A DNA stretch of 64,000 nt, from positions 1,095,056 through 1,159,055 of the forward strand of contig KV748221.1 of the NCBI GenBank assembly GCA_001692895.1. The letters run 5' to 3'. Source of the DNA: Cenococcum geophilum 1.58. Taxonomy: Eukaryota > Ascomycota > Dothideomycetes > Gloniales > Gloniaceae. Positions 10,080 to 18,404 of the stretch are shown here, piece by piece (the first letter of the stretch is position 1; every line of letters starts with the position of its first letter). Made by a program: the position numbers and the translations under genes. Under the pieces are notes generated by a model. It did no database searches, had not been told where the DNA came from, and worked only from the letters and a program-made list of their open reading frames with translations.

Positions 10080-12207
10080 GGAGTTCTCCCCACTGCGTGC
10101 ACGGTCCCACTCAATGCACACCAAAATCCAAAAACACCAAAAAATTCAACTCTATCGTATACAATCAAAATGGACCCAATTAACGCCGCTCTTGCTGCAT
10201 TGGAGCTACAAGATCCTCCTAATTACACTTAGACAGCCAAAGAATTCAATATTATTCGTTCTACGCTTTCGCGGCGTTATCGGCAGATTACTCGCGCCAG
10301 AGAGGATGCGACGGAAATGAGATCTCTTTTATTAATACAATAGGAGAAGACTCTTCTTAGGTATATTAATCTTCTTACCGAACGTGGCCTACCTCCTACA
10401 CCTCAAATGGTGCGAAATTTCGCCTTTAAGATCTTAAGAATAACGCCTAGAAAGAACTGGGTTTTACGGTTTATTAAGCGTTATAAGGATAAGATAAAAT
10501 TAAGCTATTTAACCCCGGCTGATATAGCCCGTAAAAAGGCTAATAATCTATACTAGTATAAGCTCTTTTACGAGTTATTAAAAGAGAAAATTAAGAAGTA
10601 TGAGATTGAGGTGTATAATATATATAATATAGATAAAAAGGGCTTTCTTATTAGTGTACTTAATAAGAGTAAAAGAATCTATACTAAATTAGAAGCAGTT
10701 TAAGGTAAGCTTCTTAGCGCTAGTTAAGACAGTAATAGAGAGTAGATTATAGTAATTATAAGTATCTGCGCTAATGGAATAAGCCTCCCTTTAGGCCTAA
10801 TTTATTAAGCTATTTTTAGTAATCTCCAGGACTCCTAGCTTTAAGATTTTAACCCTAAATAATACCGGGTCTTCTTCTTATCTACTATAATAGGTTAGAT
10901 AAATAATAAGATGGGATTCTTATAGCTTACTACCCTTTTTAATGTAGAAATAAGGAAGAAGGCTAGAGGCGGAAGATCTTAGAGGCTCTTAATATTAAAT
11001 AGTTATAGATCTTATATTAATAGAAACTTCCTTAACTAGAGTCACAAGCATAGGATATTAGTGGCTGTATTTCCGCCTTATTCGACCCACCGATTATAAC
11101 CTCTTAACGTTAGTCTCTTCTCTCCTCTTAGCACTTATTACAGCTAAGAACTTAATAATCTTATCTATAAAAGTTAGGGCCTCTCCTCTATTATAAAACG
11201 CGATTTCTTCCGTCTATATTAGGCTGCCTATAATAGGGCCTTTACCAAGAATAATATACTTAGTAGGTGGGCAAATACTGGGCTTAATCCGCTTAATCTA
11301 GAGGTTATTCTAAGCGCTGTTAAGACCTAGTAAAAGCAAGGTAAAATAGCCTCTTAGCCTTTATTAAGGAACTTAAATACCTTAGCCCTCTTAGTAAGCG
11401 ACTAGAGGAAGGTGCATAAGCTTCTATAAGACGTGGTTAATAAGGTTATAGAGCCATAGGCTAAAAGGCTCGAAAATACGGTTCTTAAGCTTATTACCAA
11501 TATTACTTTCCTTTGCTTAGAAAATAAGGGCCTCTAAAAGGCGTTTAGCAATAAAAAGAAGAAGAGAACTTATGGTAAGCCTCTCTTTAATAATCTACGT
11601 GTAGAAACTAATTATAAGGCTATATTCTTTAGCCCCTTAAAGATTAAGCAAGTAAAAGAGCTTTAAGAGGAGCGCAAACAACTATAACACCAAGAGGAGG
11701 TACGGCGATAGGATAAGAAGATTCAGAAGCAACTTATAAAGGAAGAATGACAACTTGCGATAGTATAGAGGAAGTAGAGTAGAATATAAGCCAAGGTTCA
11801 ACAAGAGAAGGAGGCAGCTGAAAAACGCCGCTAGAGAGAGAAGGCTGTATACGCTCGCGTAGCTAATCTATAGCTTCAAAACAACCTTAAGCTAACGAGA
11901 GGAGGTAGACGGAAGAAACAAGCTACTAGGCAATCTCTTATTGTTATTTTAAAGGTCGCAATTAAGGAGGTAGATGGAGTGGTCATATCTAGGGCTATTT
12001 GCGCTCAACACTAAATTCAACGACTTCCTACGGTCGGAAAATCTCATACGATAGCTCGTTTGAATGAGGAGACTTAGTAGATTACTACATCAAAAATCTA
12101 GACAATTTTATCAATTGTATGTGATTCTACAGCCTCAAATCGAGGCTTCGCAATATTTGATTTTGGTGTGCATTGAGTGGGACCGTGCACGCAGTGGGGA
12201 GAACTCC
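10080..12207 (+). mobile_element. Fot1/pogo-family DNA transposon, 2128 bp, full length
   Basis: Bounded by perfect 49-bp terminal inverted repeats beginning GGAGTTCTCCCCACTGCGTG and by TA dinucleotides at 10078-10079 and 12208-12209, the target duplication of Tc1/mariner/pogo elements. It encodes one plus-strand transposase frame from 10170 to 12176 whose stop codon falls inside the right TIR. The identical TIRs suggest a fairly recent insertion, but RIP has put stops in the coding frame. Confidence 0.9.
10170..12176 (+). pseudogene. Fot1/pogo transposase, in register but with nonsense codons
   Basis: The span is 2007 nt (669 codons) with no net frameshift. The N-terminus MDPINAALAALELQ followed by RSTLSRRYRQ resembles the helix-turn-helix of fungal Fot1-type transposases. 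A CENP-B-like segment (NWVLRFIKRYKDKIKLSYL) follows, then a DDE region with NIDKKGF near 10625-10645 and a PPYSTHRL-PLNVSLFSPL block near 11075-11130. The C-terminus is a Lys/Glu/Gln-rich coiled-coil-like stretch (about 11650-11900) and the protein ends FGVH just before TGA at 12174. In-frame stops are mostly TAG/TAA at positions expected to be Gln or Trp. The family cuts and pastes its own element; this copy is inactive. Confidence 0.85.
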
Positions 12208-12345
12208 TAAGAGCGAAAGAAGATTTAACAAATAAGAGGGCGAGAAAATTTAACAAATAAAAGGGCGAGACGATTTAATTAATGAGAGGGCGAGAAGATT
12301 TAGGCAATGAGGGCGAAAAGATTTGACCAATGAGAGGGCAAGACG
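12208..12345. repeat. 25-bp minisatellite, right part
   Basis: About six further copies of the purine-rich 25-bp unit seen at 9936-10079, ending gagagggcaagacgagcg. Units nearest 12340 are the least AT-shifted. Together the two halves give roughly eleven units split by the transposon. Confidence 0.75.
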
Positions 12346-12455
12346 AGCGCACCCCAATTTTTTCTCGGGCGGTATTCAACTGGTAACGCGCGCTGTCGCA
12401 CGCCGGGGCCCTGGAACGGAAGGCGGAAGGATAATATTGGTGATATTTTTAAAAT

Positions 12456-13320
12456 GGTCAACGACAATTATACACCCCCTAAATAATACGCGTACACCCC
12501 CCAATTGATACGCATACACCCCCTACCTCATTTGGTTTAGACGCTTCCCTATTAAGTTAGATGCTTCCTCATTAAGTTAGAATATCACGTGCGTTTGACT
12601 TATTTGCGCCTACATCGCGAAAACCAAAGTGCGCGCCATGTAAGTTTTATGTCAGGGCACTGAGCAGGCTGATGGAATGATACATATGATACTCTATGAG
12701 GAAGAATCTCAGGGGCTCGAAGACCCCGAGAAGATATCTACACGATGGCCCGCGCGCTGTCACGTGACACGTCGCTGAGCTCAAAGAGACTGCCCAAGTA
12801 CCCCCCCTACCAACATTTTATAACTGCAACATCACGATTAAGTCTTGATTTTAGTTATAGTATAAGTAGTAGGGTCTAAATTTGGATCGCGACTGAGTCG
12901 ATTAATTGGATTGCGCAGTGCTTTATGAGGCGTTGCGCAAACTGATTTAGGTGCTTCGCGCCCACGCGCCCACGCGCGCCCGGTGGGACCCAAAACAACA
13001 CCTCTGCTGGCCTGCAATTGTAGAAGCGTCGCGGCGGTCGGCCAACCAACCTTACAACCGGCTCTACAATTGCAAATCGCGTCGACAGATCTACTCGTAG
13101 AGAGCCCTCAGCATTTGAGCGAAATACTGGCTATACTATAGGCTCGCACTGATTTTCGCGATGCAGGCGCAAACAAGTCAAACGCACGTGATATTCTAAC
13201 TTAATGAGGAAGCATCTAACTTAATAGGGAAGCGTCTAAACCAAATGAGGTAGGGGGTGTATGCGTATCAATTGGGGGGTGTACGCGTATCATTTAGGGG
13301 GTGTATGATTATCGTTGACC
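12456..13320. mobile_element. 865-bp element with ~170-bp terminal inverted repeats
   Basis: The arms start ggtcaacga and match for about 170 bp; the few differences are mostly C/T or G/A. The outermost part carries three copies of TACACCCCCY spaced about 23-24 bp with gatacgc-type spacers. The arms include gcgtttgactt and a cgcgaaaa block. The interior has no convincing ORF. Its right half (about 12948-13140) is shared with the MITE at 7269-7616, and similar terminal motifs occur at 17506-17592 and 48804-49591. No clean target duplication was found. Long TIRs suggest a non-autonomous Mutator-like or foldback element. Confidence 0.7.
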
Positions 13321-13493
13321 TAAATTAAAACTACTATATTCTAGTATATTTATAAATTTCCTAGTAATTCTTATTAAGGCTTATATTATATAGAAGTACT
13401 AGTAGGTATGGATTTGCTTCGCAAATCCTATCCCTCCGTCGTGCTGCGCAGCCCCCGCCCGCCACTTCCACCAGGCATGCATCCAGCGCAAAC
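13321..13493. other. 3' flank of the WSC gene
   Basis: The first ~70 bases are AT-rich, RIP-like DNA. From about 13400 composition switches sharply to GC-balanced sequence that runs into the gene's 3' end. A polyadenylation site could lie here, but no single signal stands out. Confidence 0.4.
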
Positions 13494-15359
13494 TCATGGC
13501 GCTGGCAGTTGGTAGACACTGAGTCTATCTCCGTTTCCGCATAGCTGGCCGCTATTTCCTCCACAAGTCATACTGCACTGGCCGATAGCAACATCAGTGG
13601 CGCCTGTAGTGAAAGCATTTCCGCAGAAGCACTCAACGCTCCACTCTGTTCCGAAGTACTTGAAACCTCCAGCGCTGCAGTGTGCGGCACACGTCTCCAG
13701 TGTCATCGAAGCGCTCGAAATCGAACCTCCTGTCAATGTACGACGCGATGGGCTATCAGTGACGCAGCCGTACAACTCGTAGCTACCGACGGTAGCGGGG
13801 TGACCCGGACCGGTCCACTCGTCGTTAAGGTAGAGAGATAGACGGCGCGAGCCACCGCAAAGCTCCGTGGCGTCACCGATGCAAGGGTAGTTGCACTCTG
13901 ACTGTGGAGCCGGGGCGGATCCCGAGGCCAGTTCCTCGTCGCAGAAGCATTCTCTGCCCCACTGGGTGCCGAAGTACGGGTAGCGGGAGCAAAGTCCGGC
14001 GCATTTCTCAAGCGTCATATCATCGGCACTGGTATATGAGGCTGGAAGTGCTCGACCAGAAGATGGCTCAGCCCAGCAGGATACATAGTTGTATGGACCG
14101 ACTGGTGGGAATTGTGGTGGGTTTGTTGGTGGTGTAGATGTCGGTGCGGTTGAAGAAGAGGATGAGGATGAGGATGAGGAAGAGCTCGAAGACGATGAGG
14201 ACGAGGAAGAGGACGAGGACGCGGTCGGCGAGGCGGTAGGTGAGACTGTTAGTGAGCTTGAGGATGATGATTTACGCTTGTAAAGAGAGAGGCGTCGTCC
14301 GCCTCCACAAATCTGAGTCGTATCGCCAGAGCAAGTATCTGTGCATTCTGTGGCTGGAGCGGCAGCAGATCCATCCTCCAGAGTTGGACCACACCAGCAC
14401 TCCACACGCCATTGTGTACCGAAGTATTCAGAGCCACCGCATTGCGCTGCGCACTTTTCGTTGGTCATATCAGTCGCAGCATAGACAGCGTCCAGTGTGC
14501 GGCCGCCATCTGGCTCAGCCCAGCAGGACACGTAGTCGTAGTCGCCAATGGTAGAAGGAGGTGTTGGTGTCGCAGTAGGGCCAGCCGAAGACGAGCTAGG
14601 AGTTGGGGGGCTTATGCCGTCACGGAAGATCACCATTAGCACCGGCATGAATCTTGCGTCGAGTACTAAATATTGTGTACATGCGTGTCAGCAATCGCAA
14701 CACTAGCAATAATTGATTGTTTTGGCCCTTAGGGGACTCGGCCGGTTTCATTCTGTAGGTGCATAGAAGTAGTCGGAGCAGCTTACAATGGTTGTTGGGA
14801 GGTGTATATCGAAATTCATAGGTCTCTCCTGCAGTTTGTATGCCGATCAGACCACCCTCGACAGGTGGATCAGTGAGACGCGACACAAGTACCAGTCCAA
14901 TTTGCAGCTCGTCCGTGTCCGGATTGCAGCTATATACTGGCTGGAAGAGAGCGGCTGGGTGGAAAGTCCGGTCCGTCATGAACATCTTGGTAGTGTCGTC
15001 GATGGGATTATACTAGCAAAATTCTCTCAACACTGTTCGTTCTAGCGGCTATAGTCCGTCTATAAGACCCTTACCTCGAGATCGATAACGGCGTTACGGC
15101 CTTCAAATCGAAGATAGCCGTTTTCAAGAGTCAGCAGGTCATAGGTGGGACCGCCCTCCGGACGCAGCACCAGGTGTTGATCAAGGCCGTTTGGCCTGAA
15201 GTTCATGATGCGGTTGTGAACCACAGGAATGGACGAGTTCTGAACAAAGATGCTGAACCCCTCGGAAATGGTATTGGACAGTGGCTCCTCGGGGATCTCG
15301 CACGCGAACGTGCTGGCCACGCCTCCAAGCAAAGCTAGGAGAAGGGTAGATGATATCAT
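13494..15359 (-). CDS. Secreted triple-WSC-domain protein, three exons, 560 aa
   Basis: The only intact gene seen. Proposed exons on the minus strand are 15359-15075, 15012-14787 and 14665-13494, totalling 1683 nt. Intron 1 (62 bp) is phase 0 with GTAAGG...TAG; intron 2 (121 bp) is phase 1 with GTAAGC...TAG and a GCTGAC branch site. The start at 15359 gives a clean signal peptide, MISSTLLLALLGGVASTFA; an upstream ATG at 15404 would bury it. Residues 20-170 form an unrecognised beta-rich N-terminal domain. Three WSC domains follow at about 213-301, 362-451 and 466-560, each with the CW or GC opening, YFGT, ECxC, C-x-C and LCG/ICG Cys pattern. A Ser/Thr/Pro linker with about 25 consecutive serines joins WSC1 and WSC2. 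WSC domains bind glycans in fungal wall proteins and oxidases. There is no C-terminal membrane or GPI segment, so a secreted wall or extracellular protein is inferred. Low RIP compared with its surroundings. Confidence 0.88.
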
Positions 15360-15663
15360 CTTGAGTAGGTGGGTGCCGGGTAGTAACGACTGACTTTCGG
15401 CCAAAGAAAGACAACACTAATATAAAGCATATGACTAGAGAATTGCTCAATGATCTGGCTTACCGCTGATACTTATCCTGCCCATTATCTTACTGCTTAC
15501 TGACATCAGGTGAGTTGACGGTGAGGATATATGTTTGGCTGCAGCTTGCCCTTGGTGGCGAGTATCGCGGCGCATACCAAGACAATACTGGAGAATCCCG
15601 CCCAATCAGAGCGATGCCCTTCCCCTATGTCACTTTGGACTCGCTTATTTCTTCACTGATACT
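15360..15663 (-). promoter_or_regulatory. Upstream region of the WSC gene with a TATA-like box
   Basis: GC-balanced sequence between the start codon and the inverted-repeat element at 15664. On the minus strand a TTTATATTA sequence (plus-strand 15417-15427) sits about 60 bp before the ATG and could serve as a TATA element. The inverted-repeat elements further up may limit how far the promoter reaches. No specific factor site can be assigned. Confidence 0.35.
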
Positions 15664-16112
15664 AGCAGCGGTGGCATCTAATTTCGCTTGAGCCTCGCCT
15701 AAATTGTAGAGCTAGCAGGAAGGGGTGTAGTACGTGGTTAGGGCTTGAGCCACGGCCCACCTCGAATTCGGAGCTCTAAGCTCGATTTTGAAGCTATTCT
15801 GAACCCCTCTCCCCTACCAAATTGTATTATCACCTCTAGATCTTGGTGTTTTACCCCGTTGCCTTCCCTAATATGGCTCCAAATATGGGCGACTGGCAGT
15901 ACGCCTTTATTTGAAATCCTTCTTATAGCCGGCGCCAGTATGCGTGTATGCGCCCGCGTTTGGAGCTTCTATATTGATAGGAGAAAGAGGCTTTATAATG
16001 CCACGACTTTTGGTGAGGGAGAGGAGTTCAGAATATGTGGCTTCAAAATTGAGCTCAGAGCTCCGAATTTAATTTAGGCGAAGCTCAAGCGAAATTAGAT
16101 GCCACCGCTGCT
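15664..16112. mobile_element. Inverted-repeat (foldback/MITE) element upstream of the WSC gene
   Basis: The first ~42 bases (agcagcggtggcatctaatt, then tcgcttgag) return inverted at 16071-16112. After a ~60-bp insertion in the left arm the inverted match resumes (15766-15835 against roughly 15985-16075). It has no coding capacity. The TAATTTCGCT motif in its ends also occurs in the two elements downstream, so they may be one loose family. No clear target duplication. Confidence 0.6.
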
Positions 16113-16178
16113 GCGCGCACGGACACCGAACCTCCCGGACCCTGTATTCAAAGCAAACGAGTGGATACAGTCTTGTGC

Positions 16179-16642
16179 CCCTTAGGCGAAAAACAGATTC
16201 GGTACGGGTATTCAATTTCGCTAGATTACCACCAACTGTACATAGAAATCATAGCGAACGCCTCCATTCGTAATCGCCTTCCTCCACAGTTTCGCAGTGT
16301 CGCGATCTTTGTCAAATATTATGAGGTTTTCACCCTGTACGATATTGCCAAATTTCATCGACTTCTCTGCAGAAACAGCGTTGTATTCAAGTTTTAGCGG
16401 CTATAACGGAGGCGTAGGTAGAAAAGGGGAGAAGAGGGAGCGGACGTTAGGCAACTTCTTCATTGTTTCAATTCGAATCTCCCAGCCAACCGGGGCGATT
16501 CTCCAGGACAGCCAAAAAGGCCCTTGCGTGCAGCCACAGCCGTTCGCTACAATTACCGCGTAGAGTTGGTAGCGATTGAGCGAAATTAAATGCCAGTAGC
16601 GAATCTGCGATTCGCCTAAGGGGGGGGGAAGCTGGTCGTGCA
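16179..16642. mobile_element. Short TIR element, copy 1
   Basis: The left end contains ccccttaggcgaa followed by a cagattcg block; the right end has the same motifs inverted (cgaatctg, ttcgcctaagggg). The internal portion is repeated in direct orientation in copy 2, about 80% alike by eye, including tgccaaatttcatcgac and acagcgttgtattc. It has no stable ORF. Copies 1 and 2 abut with only an 18-bp gap, their facing ends forming a hairpin. Confidence 0.55.
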
Positions 16643-16660
16643 CAAGACTGTACAGCCTGT

Positions 16661-17130
16661 TGCATGACCAGCTTCACCCCCCCATTTGGCGAGCGCTGCG
16701 ATATTTCAAATTCGCTACGCGCATCCAATTTCGCCTGGTTGCCACCAGCTGTACGTAGTAATTGTAGCGAAGCTATATGCTTGGCTGTAAGAACTTTGTT
16801 TCTGGAGGCCTTCCTCCGCAGTGCCGTAATCTTTGTCAAATGTCGTAAGGGTTCTACCCGTACGACACTGCCAAATTTCATCGACCGCTTTGTAGAGACA
16901 GCGTTGTATTCGCGTTTTGGCGGCTAAAACAGGAGGCGTAGTTAAGGGGAGAAGAGGAAGCGTACGTCTTCAATTTGATTCTCCTGGCCAACCAAGGCGA
17001 TTCTCCATGGCAACCAAAAAGGTCCTTGCGTGTAGCCACAGCCGTTCGCTACAATTACTCGCGAGATTGGATGCGCGTACCGAATTTGAAATTTTGGAGC
17101 ACTCGCAGGCTGCAGCTCCGATCAAGTGGC
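16661..17130. mobile_element. Short TIR element, copy 2
   Basis: Second member of the tandem pair. Left end: tgcatgaccagcttc then a C-run; inner inverted blocks caaattcgctacgcgcatcc (about 16709) and its inverted partner near 17065-17092. The interior parallels copy 1. Reading frames through it are chance openings in unmutated DNA. The right boundary is approximate. Confidence 0.5.
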
Positions 17131-17505
17131 GTTCTGCCGAAGCGGATGTCGACGTAGAAGCCACAAAGAAACTATTGACCCACCTTACACCTGCATGAGT
17201 ATCGAAAAAGGGTGCATGTCGCCGAGAACAGCAGGAGAGCGAGCATGATCGTGGAGACGGAAATCATTGGATGAATTGCTCTATCATGGCTTGTGAATGT
17301 CATCGTCATTACCACGAGACGAGCTACGCTATCGGTCCTGTCGCCCGATGGCTTGCAGACAAGTCGAGCTTGCACGTCAAATCGGGGCGAGGTTAAGAAT
17401 GAATATCCCCTCCCCCCATGTGCGCGCGCAACACACACAGCAATTTCGCTTCGTACGCACTAGGGAATTTTAAGTTTAACTCTTGTAATTAAGCTTAAAT
17501 AATTA
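17131..17505. other. Unassigned segment at the right edge of the GC island
   Basis: GC-balanced to about 17450, then AT-rich. A minus-strand open frame of 88 codons (17172-17438) has no recognisable domain, no clear promoter context and is not called as a gene. Confidence 0.4.
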
Positions 17506-17592
17506 GGCCACCACTAGTTGCACACCCCCTAATTACTGCGCGCACACCCCCCAATTGATACGTGTACAATCACCTACAGAAAGTCATTAGTC
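17506..17592. repeat. 87-bp minimal derivative of the ACACCCCC TIR family
   Basis: Begins ggccaccactagttgcacac and ends cagaaagtcattagtc. The first half matches the inverted right end of the element at 48804-49591, the second half its inverted left end. It is essentially two element termini joined with the interior lost. Confidence 0.65.
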
Positions 17593-17738
17593 AACGCCTA
17601 ACTAAAAATCTAAAAATACCTATAACTTTTTAACCACGTTAGCTAAACGTATAAAAATTATATTATATTAAATAAAAGGTTCTATATTAGTTGATTTTAT
17701 AGTTTTTTTTAAGAAAAATTTACTTAAATTTAAGTAAT
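17593..17738. other. AT-rich spacer before copia C1
   Basis: Strongly AT-biased sequence with no recognisable content. It ends with the target copy GTAAT at 17734-17738. Confidence 0.5.
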
Positions 17739-17912
17739 TGTCGGAATGTTAGTTATGTGACGTGGTTACAAGACCATGAAGCAAGACTAGCTAATCTGAC
17801 CTTGGAGCAAACCCCTATTTCTAGATATAACAATTAACTACTAACTTTAACACCGCATACGTACCACTATAAGTAATATTCGTGCATGTTGATAAAGAGA
17901 GTTATACCGATA
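17739..17912 (+). repeat. Copia C1 5' LTR
   Basis: 174 bp, equal in length to the 3' LTR. The two differ mainly by C/T and G/A, consistent with RIP after insertion. Confidence 0.92.
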
Positions 17913-17923
17913 CTAATTAGTAG
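17913..17923 (+). promoter_or_regulatory. Candidate primer-binding site, copia C1
   Basis: CTAATTAGTAG directly after the 5' LTR. The first nine bases are identical at the same place in copia C2 and copia F. It does not start with the TGG expected for a tRNA 3' end. Confidence 0.45.
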
Positions 17924-18404
17924 ACGTATAGATTAGGAAATACGCAATAGCAAAGCTTAAAACCACGTATTAGCTTAACTGCTAACGCGTTAGATTACAG
18001 AGCTATCGCCCTATTTTAGTTAAAGGAGAAAGCTACGTTACCCTTAAAGCTTAAGACTATGTATTAGCTTGCTAACGCGTAAGATCGCCTAAAGAATTAT
18101 ATCTTTACTTAGAGAGAGCTACATCACCCCTTAAAGCTCGAGACCACGTATTAACTTAACTGTTAACGTGTTAGATCGCCTAGAGGACCTTAAAGCTTAA
18201 GACTACGTATTAACTTAACTGCTAACGCGTAAGATCGCCTAGAGGACCGTATCTTTACTAAGAATTATCTTTAGTCTTTAGTCTTTAAAAACTGTAGATT
18301 TGTTAAGGGGACACGCATACACCCTTACACCCTTACCTTTACACCCCTAACCTTAACCTTAACTTCTAAACGACGACTACCCTTATATATAAAGACATGA
18401 TAAT

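Noticed and set aside
12323..12508. 61-codon plus-strand open frame
   Set aside because: Runs from the minisatellite into a terminal inverted repeat, so it is not a plausible gene.
12480..12530. CACCCCC runs as telomere-like repeats
   Set aside because: Units are 23-24 bp apart, not tandem 6-mers, and occur symmetrically in element ends.
12446..13330. 8-10 bp target duplication around the 865-bp TIR element
   Set aside because: The flanks (tttttaaaat and taaattaaaa) are both AT-rich but do not align as a direct repeat.
13733..14639. Several plus- and minus-strand open frames overlapping the WSC exons
   Set aside because: They are shadows of the GC-rich WSC coding sequence. The Cys pattern supports only the called frame.
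17172..17438. 88-codon minus-strand open frame in the GC island
   Set aside because: No recognisable domain, overlaps the end of a repeat-derived segment, and unmutated DNA readily yields open frames of this length.
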